Below, piece by piece: positions 8,805-18,325 of a stretch of DNA of 64,000 nucleotides. A program made the position numbers and the translations under genes. The stretch is from an uncultured Tenacibaculum sp. (GTDB taxonomy: Bacteria > Bacteroidota > Bacteroidia > Flavobacteriales > Flavobacteriaceae): the NCBI GenBank assembly GCA_947496185.1, contig CANMCD010000010.1, positions 62,001 through 126,000 on the forward strand. The letters are read 5' to 3'. The notes beneath the pieces are model-generated. The model was given only the letters and a program-made list of their open reading frames with translations. It was not told the DNA's origin and ran no database searches. Numbering within the stretch: position 1 is the first letter of the stretch; the number at the start of each line of letters is the position of its first letter.

Positions 8805-10355
8805 TTAACGAATATCCCACCATAAAGAAGTGCTATACGCATCTTTTCCTAAAGTACTAAGTGCGGAAGTAATTCCTTCTGGATTTTGAGATTTTGATGC
8901 TTGAGAGTAATTTAAACGTTTACCCATTTTATTTTCTACACCACCAGTTGTATCAGCCCATTCATTATCTTTTGTAAATGTTTTATCAGGAAAAACATTT
9001 AGATCAAAACGTCTCATAACAGCCCAAGCTTCATATCCATTAGTATAAGCGGCATACCATCTATTTAAACCGATTTGCTGCAAAGCTTCGGCTTCATCCA
9101 TAGATAGTTGAGCTGAACTTTTAGTTGCAATATATTCCGCTACTTTACTAGCATCAGCATTCCAGTCTTGACCATTAGCTCTTATCGCATTTTCAAAATG
9201 AGTCTGCGCAGCTCCTTTATCTGTAGCATATTTTGCTTCAGCTTGTAAAAGTTCTGATTCTGCATAAGTTAATGTTAAATAAGCAAAACTTGGATCGTTC
9301 CATATACGTTTATTCGGCTTCGATAATGTAGCAAAAGACACCTTATCTGTATATACTTCTTTAGCTGCTACTTTACCACCAACATAATCATTCCAAACAC
9401 CAACTTTACCTCCTTCAATAGGTTCAGCAAAACCAAATAGTCTTGGGTCTTCATTGTCTTTAAAAGAATTTACTAATGTTTCAGAAACTACCCATTTGGC
9501 AGGATTCCCGCTAAACGCATTCCAAACCCCGTAATAACCATTAAAAACAAAATCTTTATTTGAAGCATCTTGCGCTATTTGAAAATTATCTTCAGAACTT
9601 GCAATAAATGGATTTTCTAGAGTTTTATTAATTATCTCTTGATTACCACCATTAGCCTCTTTGCTCCTCAATGCCATTCTTAAAAGTAATGTATTCGCTG
9701 CAGCCAACCACTTACTAGCGTCACCCTTATACACCATATCACCAGAAGCAATACTTTCTACGGTTCCATCACATGTTTTCAAGACAGATATTGCATCTAT
9801 CAAATCTTGCATAATCAAGTCATAAACTTCTTTTTGCGATTCATATTTAGGCATATCTTTCTTCCCTCCTTCTTTATAAGGCACTGGCCCAAATTGATCG
9901 GTCATTCTTTGATAGAAAAAACCTTTCATTACTTTTACTACAGCCTCACCACAAGAATCCTCTAGTCTACCTCCTTTTTGTAAAAACAATTCCAAGTCAG
10001 CAAGTGGACGAGCAACTCTAGTCATAGGAGTATCCCAAGCAGCATCATTCCATCCAATGTTATCATATTTAAAACCTGCCCCATCAGCAAACCAAGTATC
10101 AGAAAAACCAAAAGAAAACTGCTCTGCAAACCTAGCACCAAAGATCAAATTCCCCCTCCAAGTATTATATCGATCCTCTACATATGCATGCCTTTGAACC
10201 TGAGTAACCAAAGGACCTAACCCATTAATATTATCAGAATTTGTATTATTAGGATCTGTATTTATAGTTTCAAAGTCACTGGTACACCCCACCAAACCTA
10301 TAGTTGCAGTAAAAAATACTGCAAAACCTTTTTTTATGGTATTTTTTATTTTCAT
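8805..10355 (-). CDS. SusD/RagB-family outer membrane lipoprotein (pair II)
   Basis: A 516-residue lipoprotein with lipobox LVGC (Cys24) and the SusD N-terminal motif DFETINTDPNN. The helical body resembles the 'SusD-like 2' group and the protein ends STSLWWDIR, matching the C-terminus style of pair I. It starts 12 bases after the susC stop and ends before a strong terminator. As an outer-surface glycan-binding partner it should lid the SusC channel encoded at 10367-13432. Two SusCD pairs in one locus with GH20 and a two-component system resemble the chitin utilisation locus of Flavobacterium johnsoniae. The ligand is inferred from that context. Confidence 0.93.
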   Translation of the reverse strand: MKIKNTIKKGFAVFFTATIGLVGCTSDFETINTDPNNTNSDNINGLGPLVTQVQRHAYVEDRYNTWRGNLIFGARFAEQFSFGFSDTWFADGAGFKYDNIGWNDAAWDTPMTRVARPLADLELFLQKGGRLEDSCGEAVVKVMKGFFYQRMTDQFGPVPYKEGGKKDMPKYESQKEVYDLIMQDLIDAISVLKTCDGTVESIASGDMVYKGDASKWLAAANTLLLRMALRSKEANGGNQEIINKTLENPFIASSEDNFQIAQDASNKDFVFNGYYGVWNAFSGNPAKWVVSETLVNSFKDNEDPRLFGFAEPIEGGKVGVWNDYVGGKVAAKEVYTDKVSFATLSKPNKRIWNDPSFAYLTLTYAESELLQAEAKYATDKGAAQTHFENAIRANGQDWNADASKVAEYIATKSSAQLSMDEAEALQQIGLNRWYAAYTNGYEAWAVMRRFDLNVFPDKTFTKDNEWADTTGGVENKMGKRLNYSQASKSQNPEGITSALSTLGKDAYSTSLWWDIR

Positions 10356-10366
10356 TTTCTATTTTA

Positions 10367-13300
10367 TTAAAATTTAACTGATAAGTTTACACCATAACTT
10401 CTTGTCCCTGGTAAAGATAAAAGTTCAACACCTTGAGCATTTCTTGTATTAAATCCAGAAATCTCAGGATCAAAACTATCCGTCTCTCTATGGAAGAAAA
10501 ACAAATTACGCCCAATTAATCTGATAGAAGCGTCAGAAATATTTGTCCCAGACAATAATTTTTTCGGCAATGAATACCCTATAGAAACTTCTTTTAACTT
10601 TACATAATCAGCATCAAAAACATAATCTTCAATGATACTGTTAGCACCAATTGATCTATAATATGCTTGAGCATTTGCAGGAACTTGGTTACTTGCCCCT
10701 GTACTTGAAACAACACTATTTGGAACTAATATACCACCTTCTCTACCAGCTAACGTTCTTTTACTATTTCCATTTACATCTAATATCATATCAGTTCTAG
10801 ACAAAATCTGTCCTCCAACTTTAGATGAAATTAAAAAGCTAAAAGATATGTTTTTATAGGATAAATTACTGGTTATTCCTCCTGTCCAATCTGGGTTAAA
10901 ATTACCGAAAACCTGTTGCTCATCAGAACGAAGTGGTATACCTTCATTGTTAACCATAATTTGACCTTTTTCATTTCGCTTATAACCATACCCAACTATA
11001 TCACCATAATTTCCATTATTTTGTGCTAGTATTCTGAAAGCAGTTCCTCCTTTGATATCTGCTAATGGTATATTATCAGAACTTAAATCACTAACCTCAG
11101 TAATATTTCTTGCAAAATTAACCCCTACATTCCATTTTAAATTCTCTTTTTTAATGACACCAAAATCCAACCCTAATTCAACACCTCTGTTTGTTAAAGT
11201 CCCTTGATTCAATAAAAAATAATCAAAACCTGATTCACTTGGCGCTGGCAATTGGATTACCTGATCCTTAGTACTGGTGTTGTACAAAGACAAATCTATC
11301 CCAAATCTATTTTTAAACATTTTAGCTTCCAAACCAAACTCTAAAGATGTTGTGGTCTGTGGTACTAAATCTGGATTAGGTTTAACATTAGGCGAATTTA
11401 AAACACTATTCCCCAAATAAGGTGTTTCAGTCAAATATCTATAGTGGATTGTATAAGGATCAATCTGCCCATCACTTCCCACTTGAGCCCAAGAACCTCT
11501 TACTTTTAAATAATTAATCATTTCTGAACTAAAGTCAAACATGTCAGATAAAATACCACTCAATGATACAGAAGGGTAAAAGAAAGAATTATTATGAAGA
11601 GGCAACACAGAAGACCAATCGTTTCTTGCTGTAATTTGTGCAAACAAATACCCTTTATAATCTAAATCTAAAGTAGAATACAATGAATTAACTCTCTTTC
11701 TATACAAACCAGTTCTTGAATCTCTTACATAGTTATCTGAATTTAAAATATTATGAATTCCATCTGCTATAATTGAAGTTGTTTTACCTCCTCTAACAGT
11801 TCTTTTCTGCTCTAAACTATTTCCACCTCCTGTTATAGTAAAAGCAAAATCTTCGCTCAATTCTTTTTGATACGTTAATAGGAAATCTAAATTCGTTTCT
11901 TGATTCGTATAAACTAGATCAGATAGCTCTCCATTTCCTTTTGAAACATGACCTTTAGGATAAAATGCTAAAAATTCTTGAGTAGCATAATCAGTACCCG
12001 CTCTTAACATGGCACTAAAGTTATCTGTAAACTGGTAATTAGCCTTAGCAAAACCAAAAACTCTATTTCGACTATCCTCGGTACCCACCTTATTTACAGA
12101 GTGATAAGGATTATTAATAGAACCATTATGTAAAGGTCTTAAACTTTGATTTTGTTCTAAATCACTTAGCTTAACATTTCTAGGAAGCGTATATAATGAG
12201 TACACCACATTATCTGGCCAAACCGACAAGTAAGGTCTATTTTTTACTTGTTGATTAATATAATTCCCTTTTAAATCAACCTGTAACTTACCTAAGTTCA
12301 ACTTAGTATACACTGAAAAAACATTTTTTCTAAGTTCGTTATTAGGAACTATACCCTGTACATCATTTCTTGTATAAGAAACCCTAGATGTTATTTTTTC
12401 AGTACCTCCTTCTACGTATATCGAATTATTGATTGTTGTACCTGTAGAGAAAAAGTTTCGAACATTATTTGGATTTGACTCATAAACCCCTCTATTTCCT
12501 GTCCATAAAAGCTGTGTTGAACCATCCATTTTTGGCCCCCAACTCCCATTATTAACAAGATCACTTAACTTATTAGGAATAACTCCATCATTCCCTTGCC
12601 CGTACACATTCTGAAAATCAGGTGTAAACGCTACTTCTTCAACTGTAACCGAAGAATTAAACCCAACAGACATTTTACCTTCTTTACCTTTTTTAGTGGT
12701 AATCATGATAACACCATTAGAAGCTCTTGCTCCATAAAGAGCAGCCGCATTCGCTCCTTTTAGTACAGAAACACTCTCAATATCATCTGGATTTATATCT
12801 GCAACTCCGTTACCAATTGACACACCATCTCCCCATTCATTAACGCCTCCTTCATTTTCACTATTGTCTATTGGAACTCCGTCAACCACATACAATGCTT
12901 GATTATTTCCTGTGATAGAATTGTTTCCTCTAATAACAACCCTGTTCGCACTACCAACTCCTGCTGATGCTTGATTAATATCGATACCCGCTACTTTTCC
13001 TTGTAATGAATTAACTACATTAGGGTCTTTACCCATTTGTAGGTCTTCACTTTTTACATTAGTAACAGCATACCCTAACGCTTTCTTCTCTTTTTTAATC
13101 CCTAAAGCAGTTACTACTACTTCATCCAGAAGATTTGCATCTTCAAGCGTAATATTTAGTGTTGTTTGGTCTGACACAGAAACTGATTGCGTTTTCATTC
13201 CAATATAAGTAAACGAGATAATATCTCCTTTAGATGCCTTTATTTGATATTCTCCATCAAAATCAGTTTCAACTCCTTTTGAAGTTCCTTTTATAATCAC

Positions 13301-13432
13301 CCCAACACCTGGTAAAGGCATTCCATCCGACTTAGAAGTAACCACTCCTGATATCTTGTTTTCTTGCCCAACCATAACTTGAGATAACAAAAAAGAAAAA
13401 CAAAATAGCAGTAAAATTTTATTTTTTTTCAT
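10367..13432 (-). CDS. SusC/RagA-family TonB-linked outer membrane transporter (pair II)
   Basis: About 1021 residues counted from the ATG at 13432 (MKKNKILLLF). An upstream ATG nine codons earlier would put extra residues before the signal peptide and lies close to the -7 box, so it is rejected. The signal peptide ends near VMVGQ. A carboxypeptidase regulatory-like domain follows, then the linker DEVVVTALGIKK, the plug motifs QALYVVDGVPI and LKGANAAALYG, and a beta-barrel ending in YGVNLSVKF. It is paralogous to the pair I SusC over the first 200 residues. It should import chitin-derived oligosaccharides with the adjacent SusD; the specificity is inferred. Confidence 0.95.
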   Translation of the reverse strand: MKKNKILLLFCFSFLLSQVMVGQENKISGVVTSKSDGMPLPGVGVIIKGTSKGVETDFDGEYQIKASKGDIISFTYIGMKTQSVSVSDQTTLNITLEDANLLDEVVVTALGIKKEKKALGYAVTNVKSEDLQMGKDPNVVNSLQGKVAGIDINQASAGVGSANRVVIRGNNSITGNNQALYVVDGVPIDNSENEGGVNEWGDGVSIGNGVADINPDDIESVSVLKGANAAALYGARASNGVIMITTKKGKEGKMSVGFNSSVTVEEVAFTPDFQNVYGQGNDGVIPNKLSDLVNNGSWGPKMDGSTQLLWTGNRGVYESNPNNVRNFFSTGTTINNSIYVEGGTEKITSRVSYTRNDVQGIVPNNELRKNVFSVYTKLNLGKLQVDLKGNYINQQVKNRPYLSVWPDNVVYSLYTLPRNVKLSDLEQNQSLRPLHNGSINNPYHSVNKVGTEDSRNRVFGFAKANYQFTDNFSAMLRAGTDYATQEFLAFYPKGHVSKGNGELSDLVYTNQETNLDFLLTYQKELSEDFAFTITGGGNSLEQKRTVRGGKTTSIIADGIHNILNSDNYVRDSRTGLYRKRVNSLYSTLDLDYKGYLFAQITARNDWSSVLPLHNNSFFYPSVSLSGILSDMFDFSSEMINYLKVRGSWAQVGSDGQIDPYTIHYRYLTETPYLGNSVLNSPNVKPNPDLVPQTTTSLEFGLEAKMFKNRFGIDLSLYNTSTKDQVIQLPAPSESGFDYFLLNQGTLTNRGVELGLDFGVIKKENLKWNVGVNFARNITEVSDLSSDNIPLADIKGGTAFRILAQNNGNYGDIVGYGYKRNEKGQIMVNNEGIPLRSDEQQVFGNFNPDWTGGITSNLSYKNISFSFLISSKVGGQILSRTDMILDVNGNSKRTLAGREGGILVPNSVVSSTGASNQVPANAQAYYRSIGANSIIEDYVFDADYVKLKEVSIGYSLPKKLLSGTNISDASIRLIGRNLFFFHRETDSFDPEISGFNTRNAQGVELLSLPGTRSYGVNLSVKF

Positions 13433-13456
13433 GACTAAGTTATTAATAATTGGGGC

Positions 13457-13464
13457 CAAAAGTA
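13457..13464 (-). promoter_or_regulatory. -7 box of susC pair II
   Basis: The minus strand reads TACTTTTG, a perfect TAnnTTTG, 25 bases before the ATG at 13432. The conserved operator-like block ends 23 bases upstream of it, the same offset as in pair I. Confidence 0.65.
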
Positions 13465-13497
13465 TACAGTAAAAAAAAAGTTACATGAAAATTATAT

Positions 13498-13524
13498 ACG
13501 AACAACACAAAATAAACAACGAAT
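13498..13524 (-). promoter_or_regulatory. candidate LytTR operator upstream of susC pair II
   Basis: On the minus strand ATTCGT (13519-13524) and GTTCGT (13498-13503) are direct repeats 21 bp apart, within the block 13488-13527 that matches 8381-8420 at about 35 of 40 positions. Further upstream, TCGTTG-like words occur at 13535-13540 and 13556-13561, also 21 bp apart, so the divergent region toward the kinase gene may hold additional sites. Confidence 0.6.
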
Positions 13525-13660
13525 GACTGTTTATCAACGACGATAATCAGAAAAACAACGTTAAAATTTTATTTTTTTTTTTAATTTTACACTTTGATAA
13601 GTAAAAAAAAACACACTAACTTCCCCAGATTTTTCATGAACCCTATATTTTTAGGCAATT

Positions 13661-14713
13661 ATGAGCTACAAAACAAATGGACATTCCTACAAAACAATCA
13701 AAAGAAAATATCATATTATTTTCTGGCTAGGGTATTTCAGCTTTAATGTGGTAAGGTGGGGCAGCTATTTTAACGATTATTGGTATTCCTTAAAATCTAA
13801 CCTAGTAGAATTTCCATTACATATTGCCTTGGTATATGTAAACATTTACTTTTTCATCCCAAAGTTTATAATTCCTAGAAAGTATAAAAGTTATCTGCTT
13901 TTTTTAACACTATCACTTGGAACTTTATACATCATAAGAACAACATTAAACTATTTTTTAGTTACAAAAAATATTTGGCCAGAAGCAGAAGGCATTCAAC
14001 ACGCCTTTACCTTTAATCACATTATTGCGGTTACCTTAGGCGAACTCTATGTATTAGCCTTAGCAACCTCCATAAAATTCACAATTGACTGGGTCACACA
14101 GCGAAACAGAATAAACTCTTTAAAAAAAGAGCACCTTACTAGTGAGCTAAACTTTTTAAAATCACAAATTCAACCGCATTTTTTCTTTAATACATTAAAC
14201 AACATATACGCTTTAACCTTAGAAAAATCTGATACTGCTTCAAAAGTGGTTTTAAAATTATCTGACATCATGCAATATGTTATTTACGATGTAAAAGATC
14301 ACAGAGTAGCCCTTATAAAAGAAATAGATTACATCAACAACTATATTGATCTACAACTACTAAGATGTCACAAAAACACAAAGGTAGATATCAATATTTC
14401 AGGTAATGTTGATGGCGTTAAAATCCCCCCCTTAATTTTTTTATCATATATAGAAAACTGTTTTAAACACGGAAATAAAAACAGTAATGATTTTTATGTA
14501 TATATTAGTTTCGAAAAAACCGAGAATAGTAACCTTGTCTTTAAGCTGAAAAACTCCTACACTCCATCAAAAAGGAATGGAAATAGTATCCAAGGGATAG
14601 GAAATACAAACACGCAAAGAAGACTAGATTTAATATTTAACAACAATTACAAATTAGATATTTCCGAATCAGACAATATGTACTTTGTTAATTTAGAAAT
14701 CCCTTTAACCTAA
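13661..14713 (+). CDS. LytS/YehU-type sensor histidine kinase of the chitin locus
   Basis: A 350-residue membrane kinase. Residues about 17-150 contain roughly four hydrophobic segments and no extracellular sensor domain. A short coiled linker leads to the His_kinase motif QIQPHFFFNTLNN, with the phospho-acceptor His near 174. The ATP-binding region shows the N-box YIENCFKHG and the glycine box GIGNTNTQRR. It should phosphorylate the response regulator that begins ten bases downstream. It is divergent from susC pair II across a 200-bp region holding the conserved repeats. The pairing resembles the CusS/CusR arrangement in the F. johnsoniae chitin locus; what the kinase senses cannot be read from sequence. 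Confidence 0.9.
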   Translation: MSYKTNGHSYKTIKRKYHIIFWLGYFSFNVVRWGSYFNDYWYSLKSNLVEFPLHIALVYVNIYFFIPKFIIPRKYKSYLLFLTLSLGTLYIIRTTLNYFLVTKNIWPEAEGIQHAFTFNHIIAVTLGELYVLALATSIKFTIDWVTQRNRINSLKKEHLTSELNFLKSQIQPHFFFNTLNNIYALTLEKSDTASKVVLKLSDIMQYVIYDVKDHRVALIKEIDYINNYIDLQLLRCHKNTKVDINISGNVDGVKIPPLIFLSYIENCFKHGNKNSNDFYVYISFEKTENSNLVFKLKNSYTPSKRNGNSIQGIGNTNTQRRLDLIFNNNYKLDISESDNMYFVNLEIPLT

Positions 14714-14723
14714 ACCTATAAAA

Positions 14724-15437
14724 GTGAAAATAAACTGTGTTATAATTGATGATGAGCCCTTAGCTATTAGTGTAATTAAAAGCCACTTGCAAGAGTTTCA
14801 AAACATAACGATCGTAGCTACTTTTAACAACCCACTAGAAGCAATAGATACTTTAGAAAATAAAAATATTGACGTTTTATTTTTAGATATAAACATGCCC
14901 AAAATGAGCGGCTTGGACTTTTTAAAAAGCGTCCCTGTAAAACCTCATGTTATCATTACTACTGCCTATAGAGAATTTGCTGCTGATAGTTATGACCTTG
15001 ATGTTCTCGACTATTTAGTAAAACCCATACCTTTTCCTAGATTTTTAAAATCCATAAATAAATTAACGCAACAACTCCACCTCAATAAAAATATTCAAAA
15101 TACTCCTTCAAGAGACGATTCTTACATTTTCTTGAAAGTAGACAAAAAACTCGTAAAAGTAAAATACGATGATATCCTATACATAGAAAGCCTAAAAGAT
15201 TATATTAAAGTTTGTACAGTAAACGGAAATAATATTGTACATAAGTCTTTAACAAGCATCACTGAAGAGCTACCGGACAACAATTTTTTGCGGATTCACA
15301 GATCCTTTACTATAGCCATTAACAAAGTAAATTCTATTGAAGGAAATTCACTTGAAATAAGCGGTAAAAGAATACCTATTGGACGAAAATACATTAACAA
15401 CACCAAACAAATCATACTAAAAACAACCGATTTATAA
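14724..15437 (+). CDS. LytTR-family response regulator
   Basis: A 237-residue regulator starting at GTG (14724). The receiver domain has the acidic pair IIDDEP, the phospho-acceptor Asp in VLFLDINMPKMSG (near residue 53), the Thr in ITTAYREF and the Lys in YLVKPIPF. Residues about 135-235 form a LytTR DNA-binding domain (DDILYIESLKDYIKV, FLRIHRSFTIAINKV). It most likely activates the two susC promoters, which share direct repeats spaced 21 bp apart as LytTR proteins require. It is co-transcribed with the kinase, with a 10-base gap. The targets are inferred from the repeat geometry. Confidence 0.93.
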   Translation: MKINCVIIDDEPLAISVIKSHLQEFQNITIVATFNNPLEAIDTLENKNIDVLFLDINMPKMSGLDFLKSVPVKPHVIITTAYREFAADSYDLDVLDYLVKPIPFPRFLKSINKLTQQLHLNKNIQNTPSRDDSYIFLKVDKKLVKVKYDDILYIESLKDYIKVCTVNGNNIVHKSLTSITEELPDNNFLRIHRSFTIAINKVNSIEGNSLEISGKRIPIGRKYINNTKQIILKTTDL

Positions 15438-15451
15438 TCGTACATTTTTTT

Positions 15452-15478
15452 ATTTGTTTAGCTATGTTTTTATTTTGT
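15452..15478 (+). promoter_or_regulatory. weak candidate LytTR site before the MFS gene
   Basis: ATTTGT (15452-15457) and TTTTGT (15473-15478) are 21 bp apart on the plus strand, like the susC repeats but T-rich, so chance is a real possibility. A TAGAATTTTG word at 15503-15512 might serve as a -7 box, placing the repeats about one helical turn closer than at the susC genes. Confidence 0.2.
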
Positions 15479-15620
15479 TTGGCTGATAAAATAAGTTGAT
15501 AGTAGAATTTTGCATTCCTGTTTACAAAAAAAAAACTACCTTGCGCGAAGGGGGTAATATCTATTTGTCACAACTTACCCAGCCTTACTTTTAAACAACG
15601 AATTCAATAAAAATACACTC

Positions 15621-16958
15621 ATGTCTCAAACAGATACTTCTGCTTCAAATAGCAATAGCATGATGATTCCCATTATGATTATCGCAGGATTGTTCTTTAT
15701 TTTTGGTTTTGTAACTTGGATAAATGGCGCGTTAATTCCGTTTATGAAAACCATCAACGAACTAACAGATGCTCAATCTTATTTAGTAGCTTCGGCCTCT
15801 TACATCTCTTTTGTAGTAATGGCACTCCCTTCTTCCTACGTAATCAATAAAGTAGGATACAAAAAAGGCATGTCATTAGGATTAGGTATAATGGCAGTTG
15901 GTGCTTTAGTATTTATTCCAGCAGCAGAAGCGAGAACTTACTGGATCTTCTTATTAGCTATTTTTATTCAAGGCATGGGGATGACTTTACTACAAACTGC
16001 ATCAAATCCATACATAACAATTTTAGGCCCTTTAGAAAGTGCTGCTAAACGTATTGCAATCATGGGGATTGCTAATAAGGTTGCTGGAGCATTAGGCTCA
16101 TTAATATTCGGTGCCATTTTATTATCGGGTATTGACAGTATTAAAGAAAAACTAAGTATTGTAGATGATTCCGAAAAAGCACAACTATTAAACTCAATGG
16201 CAGACAGCGTAATTACACCTTATATAATAATGGCTGTAATTCTATTCATATTGAGTGCTGCAATCCTAAAAGCTCCTTTACCTCATGTAGAAGCGGAAGA
16301 GTCAGACGATGAAAAAACTGCCAACTCTTCTACAAAGAAAACTAGTATTTTCCAGTTCCCACATTTATGGCTAGGAGTAGCTACTTTATTCGTATATGTT
16401 GGTGCAGAAGTTATCGCTGGTGATACGATTATAGCTTATGGAATCTCTATAGGTTTCTCTGGAGAAGAAGCTAAATATTTCACTTCTTATACTTTAGGAG
16501 CTATGGTAATGGCATACGTATTAGGCGTTATACTTATTCCTAAGTACTTAAGTCAAGCCTTAGCGCTTAGAATTAGTGCAATCTTAGGAATTATTTTTAC
16601 ACTCTGCATCATATTAACAAGTGGTTTTACTTCTGTAATTTTTGTCGCTGCTTTAGGAATAGCAAACGCACTAGTTTGGCCAGCAGTCTGGCCTCTTACC
16701 TTAAAAGGCCTAGGAAAATTCACCAAAACAGCTTCTGCTCTTTTAGTAATGGCAATTGCTGGTGGTGCAATTATCCCACCTTTGTACGGTAGGTTGGTTG
16801 ACGACAAAAAGGCCTCTTTAATAGCACAAGGAATTGATGAAGCTACCGCATTAGCTGATGCTTCAACTACTAGCTATTGGATACTTTTTCCTTGCTACAT
16901 TTTAATTCTTTACTATGCTATTTCAGGACATAAACTAGGATTAAAAAAAGACCAGTAA
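15621..16958 (+). CDS. sugar MFS transporter, FucP/NagP-like
   Basis: A 445-residue inner-membrane protein with about 12 hydrophobic segments. It belongs to the FucP/GGP-type sugar:H+ symporters, shown by FFIFGFVTWINGALIPF at the first helix and FIQGMGMTLLQTASNPYITILGP in the N-terminal half. It imports a monosaccharide or amino sugar from periplasm to cytoplasm. Being followed 9 bases later by an HGSNAT/NagX-like gene and lying beside NagB and GH20 genes makes N-acetylglucosamine the best guess (NagP role). Specificity within this family cannot be read from sequence alone. Confidence 0.9.
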   Translation: MSQTDTSASNSNSMMIPIMIIAGLFFIFGFVTWINGALIPFMKTINELTDAQSYLVASASYISFVVMALPSSYVINKVGYKKGMSLGLGIMAVGALVFIPAAEARTYWIFLLAIFIQGMGMTLLQTASNPYITILGPLESAAKRIAIMGIANKVAGALGSLIFGAILLSGIDSIKEKLSIVDDSEKAQLLNSMADSVITPYIIMAVILFILSAAILKAPLPHVEAEESDDEKTANSSTKKTSIFQFPHLWLGVATLFVYVGAEVIAGDTIIAYGISIGFSGEEAKYFTSYTLGAMVMAYVLGVILIPKYLSQALALRISAILGIIFTLCIILTSGFTSVIFVAALGIANALVWPAVWPLTLKGLGKFTKTASALLVMAIAGGAIIPPLYGRLVDDKKASLIAQGIDEATALADASTTSYWILFPCYILILYYAISGHKLGLKKDQ

Positions 16959-16967
16959 ATATAACGG

Positions 16968-18065
16968 ATGACAACTCAAAGAATTCAGTCGGTTGATACC
17001 CTTAGAGGGATCACTATTGTTGCCATGATCCTGGTAAACAACCCAGGTACTTGGAATAAAGTATACGCACCTCTTTTACATGCTGATTGGCATGGGCTAA
17101 CACCAACCGACCTTGTTTTTCCTTTTTTTCTATTTATAGTAGGAATCTCCATAGCTTTAGCATACCAAAACAAAACACCTGACAATAAAACTTATAAAAA
17201 AATTATTGTTAGGTCACTTAAACTAATTGGCCTAGGCTTACTTATTAATTTATTCACCCCTAACTTTCCGTTTATAGAAGATTTAGGAACAGTTAGAATA
17301 CCAGGAGTATTACAACGAATTGGCATCGTTTTTTTAGCGGCTTCCATAATATTCTTAAACTTTAGCACCAAGGCTATTTCCTTAATAACAGTAAGTATAT
17401 TAGTTGGATATTATTTATTAACAGGTTTCACACCTTTACCAAACGGAGCGATACCGTCTTTTGAAAACAACCTTAACAACTGGTCTAACTTTGTAGACTA
17501 TCATTTATTAGGAAAACATATGTGGAGAGAATTCTACGATCCTGAGGGGTTTTTAGGAACTATTCCCTCCATAGCTACTTCCTTATTAGGTGTTCTTACA
17601 GGAAAAATACTAACCTCAACAACCAAGTACAAAAAAGAAAAAATTTTACTAGGAACTTCTTTCCTGCTGCTCCTATTAGGTTATTTATGGAATTTATGGT
17701 ACCCAATCAACAAAGCAACTTGGTCAAGTAGCTACGTAATTACTTCAGGAGGATGGGCTTTATTAATACTAAGTATCACTTATTACATCAATGATGTCAA
17801 AGAAAAAAACATTAGTAAGATATTCACCTATGTTAGTAGAAATGCCATTGTTGTCTATTTTTTATCCATGATTATAGCAAAATCATTTTATCATATAAAA
17901 ATTAACGATACTCAAAATTTACATGGGTGGCTGTATAATAATTTATTGGCAAATTTCATAGGAGACACAAAGCTAGCATCATTCTTATATGCATTTAGTG
18001 TAGTAGGTTGCTACTTATTTTTGAGTTTTTATTTATATAGAAAAAAAATATTTTTCAAAGTATAA
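16968..18065 (+). CDS. HGSNAT-like (NagX/COG4299) multipass membrane protein
   Basis: A 365-residue protein of about ten membrane segments with the signature start RIQSVDTLRGITIVAMILVN and the motif GLTPTDLVFPFFLFIVGISI. This is the family of heparan-alpha-glucosaminide N-acetyltransferase and bacterial NagX. Human HGSNAT transfers acetyl from acetyl-CoA across a membrane to terminal glucosamine. In bacteria NagX lies with GlcNAc transport and catabolism genes, as here. It may acetylate periplasmic glucosamine residues so that they can enter the GlcNAc route. It begins 9 bases after the MFS gene, so the two are co-transcribed. The biochemical role in bacteria is inferred. Confidence 0.88.
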   Translation: MTTQRIQSVDTLRGITIVAMILVNNPGTWNKVYAPLLHADWHGLTPTDLVFPFFLFIVGISIALAYQNKTPDNKTYKKIIVRSLKLIGLGLLINLFTPNFPFIEDLGTVRIPGVLQRIGIVFLAASIIFLNFSTKAISLITVSILVGYYLLTGFTPLPNGAIPSFENNLNNWSNFVDYHLLGKHMWREFYDPEGFLGTIPSIATSLLGVLTGKILTSTTKYKKEKILLGTSFLLLLLGYLWNLWYPINKATWSSSYVITSGGWALLILSITYYINDVKEKNISKIFTYVSRNAIVVYFLSMIIAKSFYHIKINDTQNLHGWLYNNLLANFIGDTKLASFLYAFSVVGCYLFLSFYLYRKKIFFKV

Positions 18066-18162
18066 ACACTTTTAACACCACAAAAACAAACACTTACATA
18101 AATACCTTTAAAAATAATCTCAAAAACAGAAAAAAAATATTTTTTAGTTCTAAAAAACATTA

Positions 18163-18170
18163 TATATTTG
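18163..18170 (+). promoter_or_regulatory. -7 box of the tRNA-Thr promoter
   Basis: TATATTTG matches TAnnTTTG and lies 20 bases before the tRNA 5' end, the spacing expected for a tRNA promoter with a short leader. Confidence 0.6.
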
Positions 18171-18189
18171 CCACGCTTTTAAGGCAAAG

Positions 18190-18263
18190 GCCGATATAGC
18201 TCAGCTGGCTAGAGCAGCTGATTTGTAATCAGCAGGTCGTGGGTTCGAGTCCCTCTATCGGCT
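18190..18263 (+). tRNA. tRNA-Thr (anticodon TGT)
   Basis: A 74-nt cloverleaf. The acceptor stem GCCGATA (18190-18196) pairs with TATCGGC (18256-18262). The D arm includes AGCTCAGCTGG, the anticodon stem GCTGA/TCAGC encloses loop TTTGTAA with anticodon TGT at 18224-18226, and the T arm contains GGTTCGAGTCC. CCA is not encoded. It reads ACA (Thr) codons and stands alone between the nagX-like gene and udk. Confidence 0.97.
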
Positions 18264-18272
18264 CTTCAAAGT

Positions 18273-18302
18273 AGCGTTAACAATTTTGTTAACGCTTTTT
18301 TT
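18273..18302 (+). terminator. rho-independent terminator after tRNA-Thr
   Basis: An 11-bp stem (18273-18283 with 18286-18296) is followed by a seven-T run, starting ten bases after the tRNA. Confidence 0.9.
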
Positions 18303-18317
18303 ATGGGCTAATTTTTC

Positions 18318-18325
18318 TAAATTTG
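18318..18325 (+). promoter_or_regulatory. -7 box of the udk operon
   Basis: TAAATTTG is a perfect TAnnTTTG. Transcription would start near 18332, which favours the ATG at 18350 over the one at 18338 and rules out the TTG inside this box. Confidence 0.55.
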
